A DNA stretch of 64,000 bases from an uncultured Lachnospiraceae bacterium (GTDB taxonomy: Bacteria; Bacillota; Clostridia; Lachnospirales; Lachnospiraceae), in the NCBI GenBank assembly GCA_910585715.1, contig CAJUEX010000002.1, forward strand, positions 1 to 64,000, given 5' to 3'. Every line of letters begins with the position of its first letter. The stretch's first letter is position 1. The position numbers and the translations under genes are program-made. The notes below the pieces were generated by a model that saw only the letters and a program-made list of their open reading frames with translations, was not told the DNA's origin and did not search any database. Positions 1-8,115 of the stretch are shown in pieces.

Positions 1-208
1 TTGTTTGCTATGCCCTTATAGGAATGGGTTATCTCTACTATCCTTTTTCAACCTTGCTCCTTAGTAAGTTGATTTTAAAATTTTCGTAATATAATTAAAA
101 AAGTCTCTCATTCCAAATTACGCCTTTCAAAATTCCAGCCTTTTATCGGCTTTATGGAAATTAGTATAGCATATTTTTTAGATATGGCAATTGCTTAAAA
201 ATATATTT

Positions 209-242
209 AAAAAAGCGAAGAACCTTTCAACTCTCCGCTTTT
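209..242 (-). terminator. Rho-independent terminator after the acidic hypothetical gene
   Basis: Read on the minus strand, AAAAGCG and CGCTTTT form the stem of a hairpin that runs into a T tract just downstream of the stop codon at 248. The loop side has further partial pairing. The remaining bases 1-208 show no gene or structure that I can name. Confidence 0.7.
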
Positions 243-247
243 CACTA

Positions 248-736
248 TTACGCAAAAATTCCTACAGTTTCTACATATTTTGCCCTCTCCATATCCCTTT
301 GGATATCTTCCAGCATTTCTTCATAAACACCATCTGCTTTTGCTTCCTCTATCATTTCTTCCACTTCCTCTTCGGAAATACTTGTATAAACACTAATACC
401 AAGGTTTTCAAAGCTATTACCGGATTCATCATCCTCTACAGGCGGCTCAAGATTTTTGGAGACAAGCTGCTGTAAAACTTTTTTCTTTTCTGTGCGGAAT
501 ATGTCCAGTTCATCAAGGGTAACCAGCATATTTTGATTATCGCTTCTGCGAAGCTCTATGTAATCTATGAACTCATTTTCCATAAATATGGCAATATCGC
601 CTTCTTCAAAATAGCAGGCTTCATCAAGCCTTTCGCCCTGTCCCAGAATCTGCATTGCCTGTTCAATCGTTGCTCCCAATGAAATTTTCTTTCCTTCTAT
701 TAAAATTCCTTCATGAGGAATTATCGTAATGCGCAT
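248..736 (-). CDS. Hypothetical acidic protein, 162 aa
   Basis: I do not recognise this protein. It is short, soluble and rich in Glu and Asp, with no signal peptide or membrane segment. The first 80 residues look like a small alpha/beta domain (pattern IEGKKISLGATIEQAMQILG). The C-terminal third (about residues 115-150) is a run of acidic helix containing EEEVEEMIEEA. The start is supported by an AGAAGGAG ribosome site 9 bases upstream. That site begins directly at the stop codon of the nuclease gene, with 15 bases between the genes, so the two are probably translated from one message. It could be a chromosomal gene cut off from its own promoter by the restriction-modification insertion, or a cargo or immunity-type protein of that module. 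The sequence does not decide between these. Confidence 0.75.
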   Translation of the reverse strand: MRITIIPHEGILIEGKKISLGATIEQAMQILGQGERLDEACYFEEGDIAIFMENEFIDYIELRRSDNQNMLVTLDELDIFRTEKKKVLQQLVSKNLEPPVEDDESGNSFENLGISVYTSISEEEVEEMIEEAKADGVYEEMLEDIQRDMERAKYVETVGIFA

Positions 737-751
737 ATTTTTTATCTCCTT

Positions 752-1711
752 CTAAATTTTAAAATAACTATACATTGATGACAATTTTGGAATTTCTGAT
801 TTTAATGTACTTTTATGGTTATAATTTGCACCACTAGACAAATTCCTACTTAACATTTCCTTCATTGAACTAGCGACTCCTGAAATGGATTTTATTCCCC
901 AGTAATTGCCTCCACTCAAATTACTTACACGCAATACAGCTACTGAATTACTTTTAAATCTATCAATCCTTACAGTCGGAACAGTTGCAAATGCATAAGT
1001 AAACAATCTTGCATTATTAATAGAATACCCTTCTCTCCCTATTGTAATATTCGTCTTAAAATTATCAGCAGAGTAAATCATATCCCAAAGCATTGGAATT
1101 TGCGCATTATCATTCCAATTTGTTTTGCATTGAATAATATGAATTTCAATTTCTGTAAAATCTCTAGCTACTAATGCATTCAAGACTTCTTTTAAATTAT
1201 AATTCATTTTTCCACTATGCCTTATTTTAACTTGATTACCATCTTCATCATTAATCAATATTTTTTCCTTATCTATACTATATTCTGATTTGTCTGGAAA
1301 AGTAATTGCAATCAAATCTGACTCCGTATTTGATATAAATGTACCATAATTAACAGTTATTGCATTTCTGATTGGATCCGGTATTAAGTTTTTATTATGT
1401 TTAATAACAACACTTCTCCTACCAATGCAACATAAATTTAAATACCAGCATACAAGACCTTCCCAATTTGCACCACCTCCCGATACTTCACTCTGGCTTC
1501 TTGTCCCATCCGTACGCACTTTTGACATATTCGTTGTATAAAAAATATCTTTTAAACAATCTCCTAAATCAAATATTTGATTTGCACTTCTATTTGGTAT
1601 AAGAGAATCGATTTTAACTTTCCATGTTGGCCAGGCAGCAATCATGCCTTTTGTATTAAACAAATTCTTAACTGATTCTTCTCTTAATTTTTCTATAATA
1701 TTTTGGTTCAT
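752..1711 (-). CDS. Probable type II restriction endonuclease, 319 aa
   Basis: This is the likely DNA-cutting partner of the adjacent cytosine-5 methyltransferase. The candidate PD-(D/E)XK core lies in the middle of the protein: ESDLIAITFP supplies the acidic residue, and about 65 residues later IHIIQCKTNW gives the beta-strand Q-x-K that replaces E-x-K in some members. There is no signal peptide or membrane segment. The start has an AGAAAGGAAA ribosome site. A hairpin terminator separates it from the methyltransferase gene 102 bases upstream, so it probably has its own weak promoter (TTGGAA and TATAGT, 18 bases apart). Methylation-first expression would protect the host. The coding region is more A+T-rich than neighbours such as ahcY, which suggests transfer. 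I cannot assign a recognition sequence. The nuclease call rests on the gene pairing plus a short motif. Confidence 0.72.
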   Translation of the reverse strand: MNQNIIEKLREESVKNLFNTKGMIAAWPTWKVKIDSLIPNRSANQIFDLGDCLKDIFYTTNMSKVRTDGTRSQSEVSGGGANWEGLVCWYLNLCCIGRRSVVIKHNKNLIPDPIRNAITVNYGTFISNTESDLIAITFPDKSEYSIDKEKILINDEDGNQVKIRHSGKMNYNLKEVLNALVARDFTEIEIHIIQCKTNWNDNAQIPMLWDMIYSADNFKTNITIGREGYSINNARLFTYAFATVPTVRIDRFKSNSVAVLRVSNLSGGNYWGIKSISGVASSMKEMLSRNLSSGANYNHKSTLKSEIPKLSSMYSYFKI

Positions 1712-1773
1712 AAAACAGTTTCCTTTCTACGACAGCTTACTATAACCATAAGTCTATTCTTTTTCCAAAAATT

Positions 1774-1803
1774 GCAAAAAGCAATCCGAAACACTCGGAT
1801 TGC
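1774..1803 (-). terminator. Terminator between methyltransferase and nuclease genes
   Basis: A perfect 9-bp stem (GCAATCCGA with TCGGATTGC) and a 5-base loop, followed on the minus strand by TTTTT. It lies 10 bases after the methyltransferase stop codon and should uncouple nuclease from methylase transcription. Confidence 0.85.
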
Positions 1804-1813
1804 CTGAAATATA

Positions 1814-3133
1814 TCATAAAACCTTCATTATCTCAGTTGCTACTGCTCTAGCTAGTAATGGTGGTACAGCATTGCCAACTTGTGAATACTGAGGAATTTC
1901 TACACGCCTTCGCAAACCACCCGTTGTTCTTTTCCCCAAAAACTCAAAACTATCATCAAATGACTGTATTCTCGCCAATTCTCTTACCGTAAATGTTCTT
2001 GGCTCAAATGGAGAAATATAATCATCTGCAATAGTCATAACAGTTGCCGATGGTTTAGTCCGATCCAATCTGGTCCGAATATTTTTCTTTGTAAGTAAAA
2101 TATCCGCATTATCTTTACTAACATTGCCAGCTCTAAATAATGCCACAACTTCTTCAACATCAATCCCTATTTTCTCTACACAATGCTCTATTAGTGCGGG
2201 AGAATTTATAATATCAATTCCCTCAGTCATAACTCGATTCTTCAATGCTACACCATCTTCACCCTCTTTGAATAACGCAAATCTCTCACAAATAATCTGC
2301 TGATGCGTAGAAATTTCATTATTATATATAATTCCATTACTATTAATTGTGTTTCCATTAATATCTGGTGTACGACCTTCTCTTGACCGCATTTGAAACT
2401 CAACATCATTTGTATGTATTTGATTTCGCACGTTCTCATCACGAATCAAATCACTTATAGCATCTGTAATTGTTAAAGCATTTTCATCTGTATATATAGC
2501 TACTGGATATTCTGGTGGAACCATATCATTTCTGTATGCCATAACTATTATTCGATTTCTTCTTTGTGGCACTCCAAAATGAGCAGCATTTAAAATTCTA
2601 GGTTCTAATGTATGATATCCAATCAAATCAAGCTCGTTACAAAATATATCCGGTACTAACTCACCATCTTCATATTGATGTCCCGTTGCTCCGACAAAAC
2701 CATAAAATCTTGTATCTGTAAATCCTGTTACATTCTCTAATACAACATACTTTGGGCGAATTTCACTAATCACCCTAACATACTCTCTAAATAACATATT
2801 TCTTGGGTCATCCGGATTCCTTCTGCCTGCCCGACTAAATCCCTGACAAGGCGGACCTCCAAATATTGCATCTATTTCTGGTATGTCTTGTCCCCTGAAA
2901 ACTTCTAAGTTCTGAATAGATTCACGAATCATATTTCCATTCAACTCTCTAATATCGCCTCTATGAAAATATGTATTTATGCCTTGATATAATCCTAATT
3001 GTTCATGTCTATTCATGTATGTTTGTTGAACATCTGTATTAATGTCGCTAGAAAAAAGAATATCAAATCCTGCCTGAATAAGACCTTCGCTCATTCCACC
3101 TGCACCACAAAATAAATCTATTGCATATGCCAT
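1814..3133 (-). CDS. DNA cytosine-5 methyltransferase (Dcm/HhaI type), 439 aa
   Basis: It transfers a methyl group from S-adenosylmethionine to carbon 5 of cytosine and protects host DNA from the adjacent nuclease. The family motifs appear in order: motif I DLFCGAGGMSEGL near residue 6, motif IV GGPPCQGFSRAGRR with the catalytic Cys near residue 97, motif VI ENVTGF, motif VIII PQRRNRIIVMA, and motifs IX-X near the C-terminus ending in QVGNAVPPLLA. Length is ordinary for a single-specificity enzyme. The variable target-recognition region lies about residues 215-365, between motifs VIII and IX. It has a near-consensus promoter and its own terminator, so it is expressed independently of the nuclease. 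Family assignment is firm; the target sequence is unknown. Confidence 0.96.
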   Translation of the reverse strand: MAYAIDLFCGAGGMSEGLIQAGFDILFSSDINTDVQQTYMNRHEQLGLYQGINTYFHRGDIRELNGNMIRESIQNLEVFRGQDIPEIDAIFGGPPCQGFSRAGRRNPDDPRNMLFREYVRVISEIRPKYVVLENVTGFTDTRFYGFVGATGHQYEDGELVPDIFCNELDLIGYHTLEPRILNAAHFGVPQRRNRIIVMAYRNDMVPPEYPVAIYTDENALTITDAISDLIRDENVRNQIHTNDVEFQMRSREGRTPDINGNTINSNGIIYNNEISTHQQIICERFALFKEGEDGVALKNRVMTEGIDIINSPALIEHCVEKIGIDVEEVVALFRAGNVSKDNADILLTKKNIRTRLDRTKPSATVMTIADDYISPFEPRTFTVRELARIQSFDDSFEFLGKRTTGGLRRRVEIPQYSQVGNAVPPLLARAVATEIMKVL

Positions 3134-3201
3134 TATCGTTTTCTCCTTCTTCTTAATTTTACCACATAACTTACAAAACGTCCAGGGTTTTCTGTTCTTT
3201 T

Positions 3202-3230
3202 ATAATAGAATATATGTTCTGATTTGTCAA
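3202..3230 (-). promoter_or_regulatory. Promoter of the methyltransferase gene
   Basis: On the minus strand TTGACA and TATTAT are separated by 17 bases, a near-consensus vegetative promoter about 70 bases before the methyltransferase start. An 8-bp inverted repeat (AATAAGAT/ATCTTATT, 3229-3247) touches the -35 box and could be an operator, perhaps for methylase autoregulation. Confidence 0.7.
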
Positions 3231-3300
3231 TAAGATTTTATCTTATTATTGTTAATTTATTCTACTACTTTTCATTATTTAGATAATGATATTCTAAAAA

Positions 3301-3326
3301 TAAAAAGGGGCTTTTTTCATAGCCCC
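3301..3326 (-). terminator. Terminator of the XRE/ABC operon
   Basis: GGGGCT and AGCCCC pair around a short loop, followed on the minus strand by a T run. It lies 5 bases beyond the permease stop codon. Confidence 0.85.
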
Positions 3327-3330
3327 TCGC

Positions 3331-4101
3331 CTAAATATTCCTCCGGTTAAATAAAACAACAGCTCCCGCCATATTCACTGCCATCAGCGCAACCGTAACA
3401 ATAACCGCCGGAACATAATCCCCGGCAGCGCTAATCCCTGTCAAAAGATTCAGGGAACCCATAAGATATGCCGGCGAATATTCCCTGACCGCAGGCAGCA
3501 GGCTTAACAAATATGCCGCAAGAAACTCCCCTCCTGCCAAAAGAATCACGGCAGAAGCGCCATTTAAAAAAGCGGAGGCAAAAGGAATAACCGTTATAAG
3601 CCACAGTCCCAGCAAATAAAAGCAGAATGCTGCAAAAAATACATGCTCAGCAATGCCGTTATCCCAAAAATAAGCATTATAGCCATAAGTAATCCCATAG
3701 GATAACAGACTGCCAGCCGTCCAGACAATACACATAGCGCTTGTTTTTGAAAAAATCACCTTCCAGCGGTTCAACCCTTTTGTAATCACATTAATAAGCG
3801 TACCCTTTTGAAGCTCTGCGGTCAATATACCTCCAGACATCACCAGAAGGATAATCAATGCAATGGGCATATTTTTATAATATTGTGTCCAGGAGGTCAT
3901 GGCGTCTATATCCACATGATTTACAACAAATCCGCTTTCCGCCAGATCCTCCGACATCATTTCCATCATCCAGGGAGTCAGCTTTGCTATGGCAGGGCTC
4001 ATAATGCCAAATAAACAAAAAATAATCACAAAGATAAGCAGCTTTCCGGTGCGTATCTGCTCTAAAAATTCTTTTTTCAAAAAAGCAAACAGAGAATTCA
4101 T
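3331..4101 (-). CDS. ABC-2 type transporter permease, 256 aa
   Basis: Membrane subunit of an ABC transporter with the adjacent ATPase. About six hydrophobic segments are visible, including residues 20-40, 80-90, 115-130, 150-170, 180-200 and 232-250. The N-terminal LKKEFLEQIRTGKLL is typical of ABC-2 permeases of the NatB/BcrB sort, where it lies on the cytoplasmic face before the first helix. The start overlaps the ATPase stop by 4 bases (ATGA), so the two are translationally coupled. The cargo is unknown; these transporters often export peptides, antibiotics or ions. Confidence 0.88.
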   Translation of the reverse strand: MNSLFAFLKKEFLEQIRTGKLLIFVIIFCLFGIMSPAIAKLTPWMMEMMSEDLAESGFVVNHVDIDAMTSWTQYYKNMPIALIILLVMSGGILTAELQKGTLINVITKGLNRWKVIFSKTSAMCIVWTAGSLLSYGITYGYNAYFWDNGIAEHVFFAAFCFYLLGLWLITVIPFASAFLNGASAVILLAGGEFLAAYLLSLLPAVREYSPAYLMGSLNLLTGISAAGDYVPAVIVTVALMAVNMAGAVVLFNRRNI

Positions 4102-5000
4102 CTGCCAATCACCTCCAAAAACAGATTTTCCAGGGTAGGCTCCTGCATTTCCATGCGCCGTATAAAAATATGACGTTCCGCCAGAAATGCCATGATTTCA
4201 CCCATATCCTCTTTGGTCTTTTGCGGAAAGAAAAGTTTTGTTCCATTTCCGGAACAGCTTCCCCCATACTGCTCTGCCACTAAAGCCGCATCCTCCTGCT
4301 GATAAAATTCAATTTCCAGCTCACTGCCCTTTCGGATATCCTTTATTTCTTCTATTGTGCCCTCTAACGCTATCTTTCCATTATTCAGCAATGCAATCCG
4401 GTCACAAATACGCTCCACGTCGGAGAGGATATGAGTGGAAAATAAAACGGTGGTCTCCTGCCTGACAGAAGATAAAATATCCAATATTTCCTTTCTGCCA
4501 ACAGGGTCAAGAGCGGAAGTAGGTTCGTCACAGATAAGCAGCCCTGGACTATTAATCAGCGCCTGGGCAATGCCCAGCCTTTGCTTCATTCCACGGGAAA
4601 AGCTGTGGATTCGTTTATTGACATTTTCCAGTCCTACAAGCTCTAACAATTCTGTTGATTTCTTGCGAATTTTTTCTTTATCCATCCCGGTAACCCTGCC
4701 GCACATGGTCAGGTATTCTGCCGGCGTCATAAACCCATAAAATTCAGGCACATCCGGCAGATAGCCAATATATTGATTGGTGCGGTTCTGCCCGAAAGTT
4801 ACTTTTTCTCCATTTACAAGAATTTCCCCGCTGTCAGCCTTTAGCAGACCCAGTATCATTTTCATGGTGGTAGTTTTGCCTGCGCCATTTTGCCCGATAA
4901 ATCCGAAAACCGAATGCTCCGGAACAGAAAGGCTCAGATGGTCTAAAACCGAATTTGCACCAAATGCCTTTGTAACATCGGAAATTTTTAAAATATCCAT
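4098..5000 (-). CDS. ABC transporter ATP-binding protein, 300 aa
   Basis: The energy-providing subunit for the downstream permease. From the chosen start MDILKISDVTKAFG, the motifs are Walker A GQNGAGKTTTMKMI near residue 38, signature FSRGMKQRLGIAQAL, Walker B LLICDEPTSALDPVG, and the switch His in LFSTHILSD. A C-terminal extension (residues 215-300) matches the usual drug/peptide exporter subfamily. A longer reading frame exists upstream, but the start at 5000 overlaps the preceding stop as TAATG and is preceded by a GAGGAG ribosome site, so I chose it. The signature is FSRGM rather than LSGGQ, as in many BcrA/NatA-like proteins. Confidence 0.93.
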   Translation of the reverse strand: MDILKISDVTKAFGANSVLDHLSLSVPEHSVFGFIGQNGAGKTTTMKMILGLLKADSGEILVNGEKVTFGQNRTNQYIGYLPDVPEFYGFMTPAEYLTMCGRVTGMDKEKIRKKSTELLELVGLENVNKRIHSFSRGMKQRLGIAQALINSPGLLICDEPTSALDPVGRKEILDILSSVRQETTVLFSTHILSDVERICDRIALLNNGKIALEGTIEEIKDIRKGSELEIEFYQQEDAALVAEQYGGSCSGNGTKLFFPQKTKEDMGEIMAFLAERHIFIRRMEMQEPTLENLFLEVIGR

Positions 5001-5206
5001 TACTGCTCCTCTTTTCCCAAAATAAAATATAAAACAGGCCCGATAAACTGCATTCCCACAATAACCACAACCAGCCATAAGGCACGATTGCCCCGTTTAT
5101 AATTTTTGTGGGTAAGGATGTGCCACAACGTGTAGAAAAGCAATGCAAATTCTGCAATGGCTAAAGGAATTAAAAATGGTAAAACTTCTGAAATATTTTG
5201 CGGCAT
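5000..5206 (-). CDS. Small PLDc_N-type membrane protein, 68 aa
   Basis: A short protein with two hydrophobic helices (about residues 10-30 and 43-62) joined by a basic loop (HKNYKRGNRALW). The pattern ending in FIGPVLYFILGKEEQ is that of the phospholipase D-nuclease N-terminal (PLDc_N) domain found alone in many Gram-positive ABC operons. It has no catalytic domain. It starts 2 bases after the regulator stop and overlaps the ATPase start. It may be an accessory or stabilising subunit of the transporter; the role is inferred from context only. Confidence 0.8.
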   Translation of the reverse strand: MPQNISEVLPFLIPLAIAEFALLFYTLWHILTHKNYKRGNRALWLVVVIVGMQFIGPVLYFILGKEEQ

Positions 5207-5208
5207 GA

Positions 5209-6327
5209 TTATTGCACCTCCGTCAATTCTTTTTTTAGTTTTTGAAAATCCGGCTCTTTTTCCAATATGGCAAAGACAGGATTATCATATAAATGCTTTA
5301 TATCTTCCACCACCAGCTTTCTGTCCCTTGGGGCATTGATATCAAGCCCTGATTCTTTAAACCATAATTCTATCAGGTTAAAGTAATCATCTCCATGCAG
5401 GGTCATTTCTTTTAGGAACAATAAATTCTTTAGGCACAAGCTGCACTTTTGCAGCTGTCTGACTGCCTTTTGTTTTTCTCCCTGAGAGGAAAAATAAAGC
5501 GCTGCCTGATAATAAAACTGACTTGCACTATTGGGATGTAATGCTTCTACCTCAAAAACCTCCATTATTTTTTCTATCCTGCTTATTGTTTTTTCGCACA
5601 TGGCAAAATCATCACCTTCAATGCGAATGCGCATTGCCGCACTGCTAATCAATGAGAACAGATGACTGTACATGCTGATCTGCGCAAAACCGGCTGCTTT
5701 TTGCATATGCCCTGCAGACATATATGCCTGAATCAATATATTGTTGCTTTGGTTTACCAGCTTTTCAGGATTCAGGGTGTCCTCTAAATCATCAATTACC
5801 TGCGATATATTACCAAGCTGAAGATTCACATATGACCTTAAAACTACTGCGTTGCTGCATATGCCAATATCCTGACTGCCGGATATGATGTGATTGCATA
5901 AATCTATAACAGATTTCATGATTTCTGTCTGTTCTTCTTGATTTTTGGCTAAAGAAACATGATTCAGCCAAAGCACGGCTATCTGAAAAAGAAACCGGTA
6001 ACAGGAATAGTATTGTTTTACAAGCTCCCTGCTTTTATGCATGGCGCCTTCAAAATCATTTTCCGCAAATCCGGCAGCGAGCTCTCTGTAAATCCTTTCA
6101 ATTTGCTCATTGCCAAGTTGTGGCTCATATCCTAACAATTCATCTACTGTAATGTCAAAATATGTGGCAAGCTGGGGCAAAAGAATAATATCGGGAGTAC
6201 TCTGCCCTGTCTCCCATTTGGAAACAGAGGCTTTTGTAACACCGATAAAGTCAGCCAGCTGCTCCTGAGTAATCTGCTTATTGTGCCTTAGCCGGATCAG
6301 GTTTTCTCCGATGTTTAGCTTGTTCAT
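5209..6327 (-). CDS. XRE-family regulator with helical repeat domain, 372 aa
   Basis: DNA-binding regulator that probably controls its own operon. Residues 5-60 form a Cro/C1 helix-turn-helix (QEQLADFIGVTKASVSKWETG). The remaining 300 residues are alpha-helical and resemble TPR-like repeats, a layout common in Gram-positive regulators that sense a peptide or partner protein. It is the first gene of a four-gene operon with 2-base or overlapping junctions, so it most likely controls the ABC transporter behind it. The inducing signal cannot be read from the sequence. Confidence 0.88.
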   Translation of the reverse strand: MNKLNIGENLIRLRHNKQITQEQLADFIGVTKASVSKWETGQSTPDIILLPQLATYFDITVDELLGYEPQLGNEQIERIYRELAAGFAENDFEGAMHKSRELVKQYYSCYRFLFQIAVLWLNHVSLAKNQEEQTEIMKSVIDLCNHIISGSQDIGICSNAVVLRSYVNLQLGNISQVIDDLEDTLNPEKLVNQSNNILIQAYMSAGHMQKAAGFAQISMYSHLFSLISSAAMRIRIEGDDFAMCEKTISRIEKIMEVFEVEALHPNSASQFYYQAALYFSSQGEKQKAVRQLQKCSLCLKNLLFLKEMTLHGDDYFNLIELWFKESGLDINAPRDRKLVVEDIKHLYDNPVFAILEKEPDFQKLKKELTEVQ

Positions 6328-6481
6328 TTTACATGTTCCTTTCTGTTTTATGCTTTATAGTCAGATTATACCCAGCGTAAAAGTAAAAAACAATGGAAGC
6401 TGACGATACTTTATGAAATAAAATCAACTGTCAGGAAACTTTACCATAAATAAAAAATATTTATTTTGTTTTAGTCAACTA

Positions 6482-6517
6482 AAAAACAACCATGACATTT
6501 AAAGTCTGGTTGTTTTT
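6482..6517. terminator. Bidirectional terminator
   Basis: AAAAACAACCA and TGGTTGTTTTT form a long stem around a loop, with A and T runs on both sides. It lies between the membrane protein gene at 6604 and the regulator promoter, and should end transcription of the former. Confidence 0.85.
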
Positions 6518-6603
6518 CTATGCTGATTACTGATTCATAAATAATTTCCTGTATGGAAAAGGGAGGCTGAGCTGTTACCGGGAAACAATGTTATAAGCAA
6601 TTC

Positions 6604-7110
6604 CTACTTATATACCACCTCATTTGCAACATTTACATACGGATAATAGGAAACCGTCACATCCGGTGTATTTACATCCAGATATTGGTATGTACTTTTA
6701 TCAAGCTGGATTTTAACAGAACCCATTCCGTTACTATCCGGCGTCATCACCATATAATAAGAAGTAAAGCCCTTATTGGATGAGCGGTCAAGCTCATAGC
6801 TTCCATTTTCAACCAGCTCAGGACCTGCCTGTAATCCTCTTGCAGCATTTGTGCATCCAAAAAATCCCAATGCTGCTATCAGGATTCCAAATGCTGCTGC
6901 CAACAGGGAATATCCCATTTTTGCTTTTTGTATAATAAATAATATGCTTATAACTGTAATCAAAGCTCCAATCATAACTACGCAAACATCCTCAATAAGA
7001 ATTTTAATGACTTCTATCCTGCCCATTTGCGCAGGCAACAAAAAACAAATAATAAAAACCGCCAGCACAAATAACAAAATATATACAAATGTTTTTTTCA
7101 TCCTATCCAT
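6604..7110 (-). CDS. Hypothetical membrane protein, 168 aa
   Basis: I do not recognise it. Three hydrophobic segments occupy roughly residues 5-25, 34-55 and 60-80, followed by a polar C-terminal domain of about 80 residues containing SSNKGFTSYYMVM and ending in a Tyr-rich stretch. The last part is probably outside the cell and beta-rich. I chose the start MDRMKKTF because a GGAAGGAG site lies 12 bases upstream; an in-frame start 13 codons earlier lacks a site. It stands alone between two terminators. Confidence 0.7.
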   Translation of the reverse strand: MDRMKKTFVYILLFVLAVFIICFLLPAQMGRIEVIKILIEDVCVVMIGALITVISILFIIQKAKMGYSLLAAAFGILIAALGFFGCTNAARGLQAGPELVENGSYELDRSSNKGFTSYYMVMTPDSNGMGSVKIQLDKSTYQYLDVNTPDVTVSYYPYVNVANEVVYK

Positions 7111-7158
7111 CTTGCCATATTTCTCCTTCCAACATAATGAATATTTCACTTTAATACA

Positions 7159-7206
7159 AAAAGGATATTTTAAATCGAATTTTCACTAAATTTAAAATAT
7201 CCTTTT
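7159..7206 (-). terminator. Terminator after the Bax-inhibitor gene
   Basis: A 17-bp A+T-rich stem (AAAAGGATATTTTAAAT and its complement) with a 14-base loop, ending in T-rich sequence on the minus strand. It lies 22 bases beyond the stop codon at 7229. Confidence 0.8.
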
Positions 7207-7228
7207 AAATATTCCTATATCCTATTTC

Positions 7229-8035
7229 CTATTTCCTCTTCCCAAACAAACTCAAAAGTTTCAGGAACAGATTTATAAAATCCAAATACAACTCAAAAGC
7301 GCCCATCAGAGCCAGAGTCAGCACATTCCCGTCATTGGAGTAAGCAACCATCTTTTTTATCTTCTGTGTATCATATGCGGTAAGCCCTACGAAAACAAGC
7401 ACGCCTATTGCAGAAATAACCGTGTCAAACACGCTGTTTCTTAAGAACATATTTACCACACCGGCAAGAATAATACCAATCAAGCCCATAAAGCACAGAC
7501 TGCCGATACTTGTCAAATCCTTCTTTGTAGCCAGTCCGTATACTGCCATAATTCCAAATAATGCTGCTGTCAGCAGGAATATAGTCGTAATGGATGTGGT
7601 GGTAAATATCATAAATAAAACAGAAAAAGTAACACCTGTCAAATAAGAATATGCCGCAAACAATACGCCTGCCAGAATAGCATTATTCTTTTTCACCGCC
7701 CAGTTGGAAACGATAACAATCAATAGCTCCGCTCCTAATAAAATATAAAAATTGTAACCGGTAAGCAATTGGTATCCAATCTGGGGTGATGTGGTAAGAG
7801 ACGCCCATGCTGTAATCAAAAGCGCCACAACCATAAAAAGGAAAGACTTTGCCACAACCTCCTGTGCTAAAATCGTTCTTACCTGGGAAAATCCTGAAGT
7901 AACCGGATTGCCGCTTTCATAACCCGGATTCATGTATCCCTGACTATCATAATTTGCGTTGTAGTCATTTGAATAGCTGTTATTGTAGTTGTTCTGATAA
8001 TTGGTAAAATTATCATTTGGATTATAATTATCCAT
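7229..8035 (-). CDS. Bax inhibitor-1 (BI-1/YccA/YbhL) family membrane protein, 268 aa
   Basis: A small integral membrane protein of the BI-1 family, whose bacterial members include the pH-sensitive calcium leak channel BsYetJ. Residues 1-50 are an Asn/Tyr-rich low-complexity tail (NPNDNFTNYQNNYNNSYSN). Residues 60-268 hold about seven hydrophobic segments with the family patterns FVGLTAYDTQKIKKM and ALMGAFELYLDFINLFLKLL near the end. The Asp pair of the family pH sensor is probably in these two segments. The ribosome site AAGGAGGG precedes the start. The physiological role is not established for most bacteria. Confidence 0.9.
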   Translation of the reverse strand: MDNYNPNDNFTNYQNNYNNSYSNDYNANYDSQGYMNPGYESGNPVTSGFSQVRTILAQEVVAKSFLFMVVALLITAWASLTTSPQIGYQLLTGYNFYILLGAELLIVIVSNWAVKKNNAILAGVLFAAYSYLTGVTFSVLFMIFTTTSITTIFLLTAALFGIMAVYGLATKKDLTSIGSLCFMGLIGIILAGVVNMFLRNSVFDTVISAIGVLVFVGLTAYDTQKIKKMVAYSNDGNVLTLALMGAFELYLDFINLFLKLLSLFGKRK

Positions 8036-8115
8036 GTAAACCCTCCTTAAAAATATACCTTATAACATTTACTGTTTTTCAAAGAATAGCACATTTTTCA
8101 AAATCATGCAATCAT

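Noticed and set aside
1..208. RNA gene or partial gene at the window start
   Set aside because: Small inverted repeats are present, but no known RNA pattern and no credible frame were seen.
2248..2442. Short minus-strand frame inside the methyltransferase
   Set aside because: A shadow frame inside the target-recognition region, without a start signal.
3875..4108. Alternative frame over the ABC permease as a separate small gene
   Set aside because: It overlaps a well-supported permease in another frame, has no ribosome site and no family pattern.
6380..6420. Another remnant of the palindromic family near GGAAGCTGACGA
   Set aside because: The similarity to known arms is too short to distinguish from chance.
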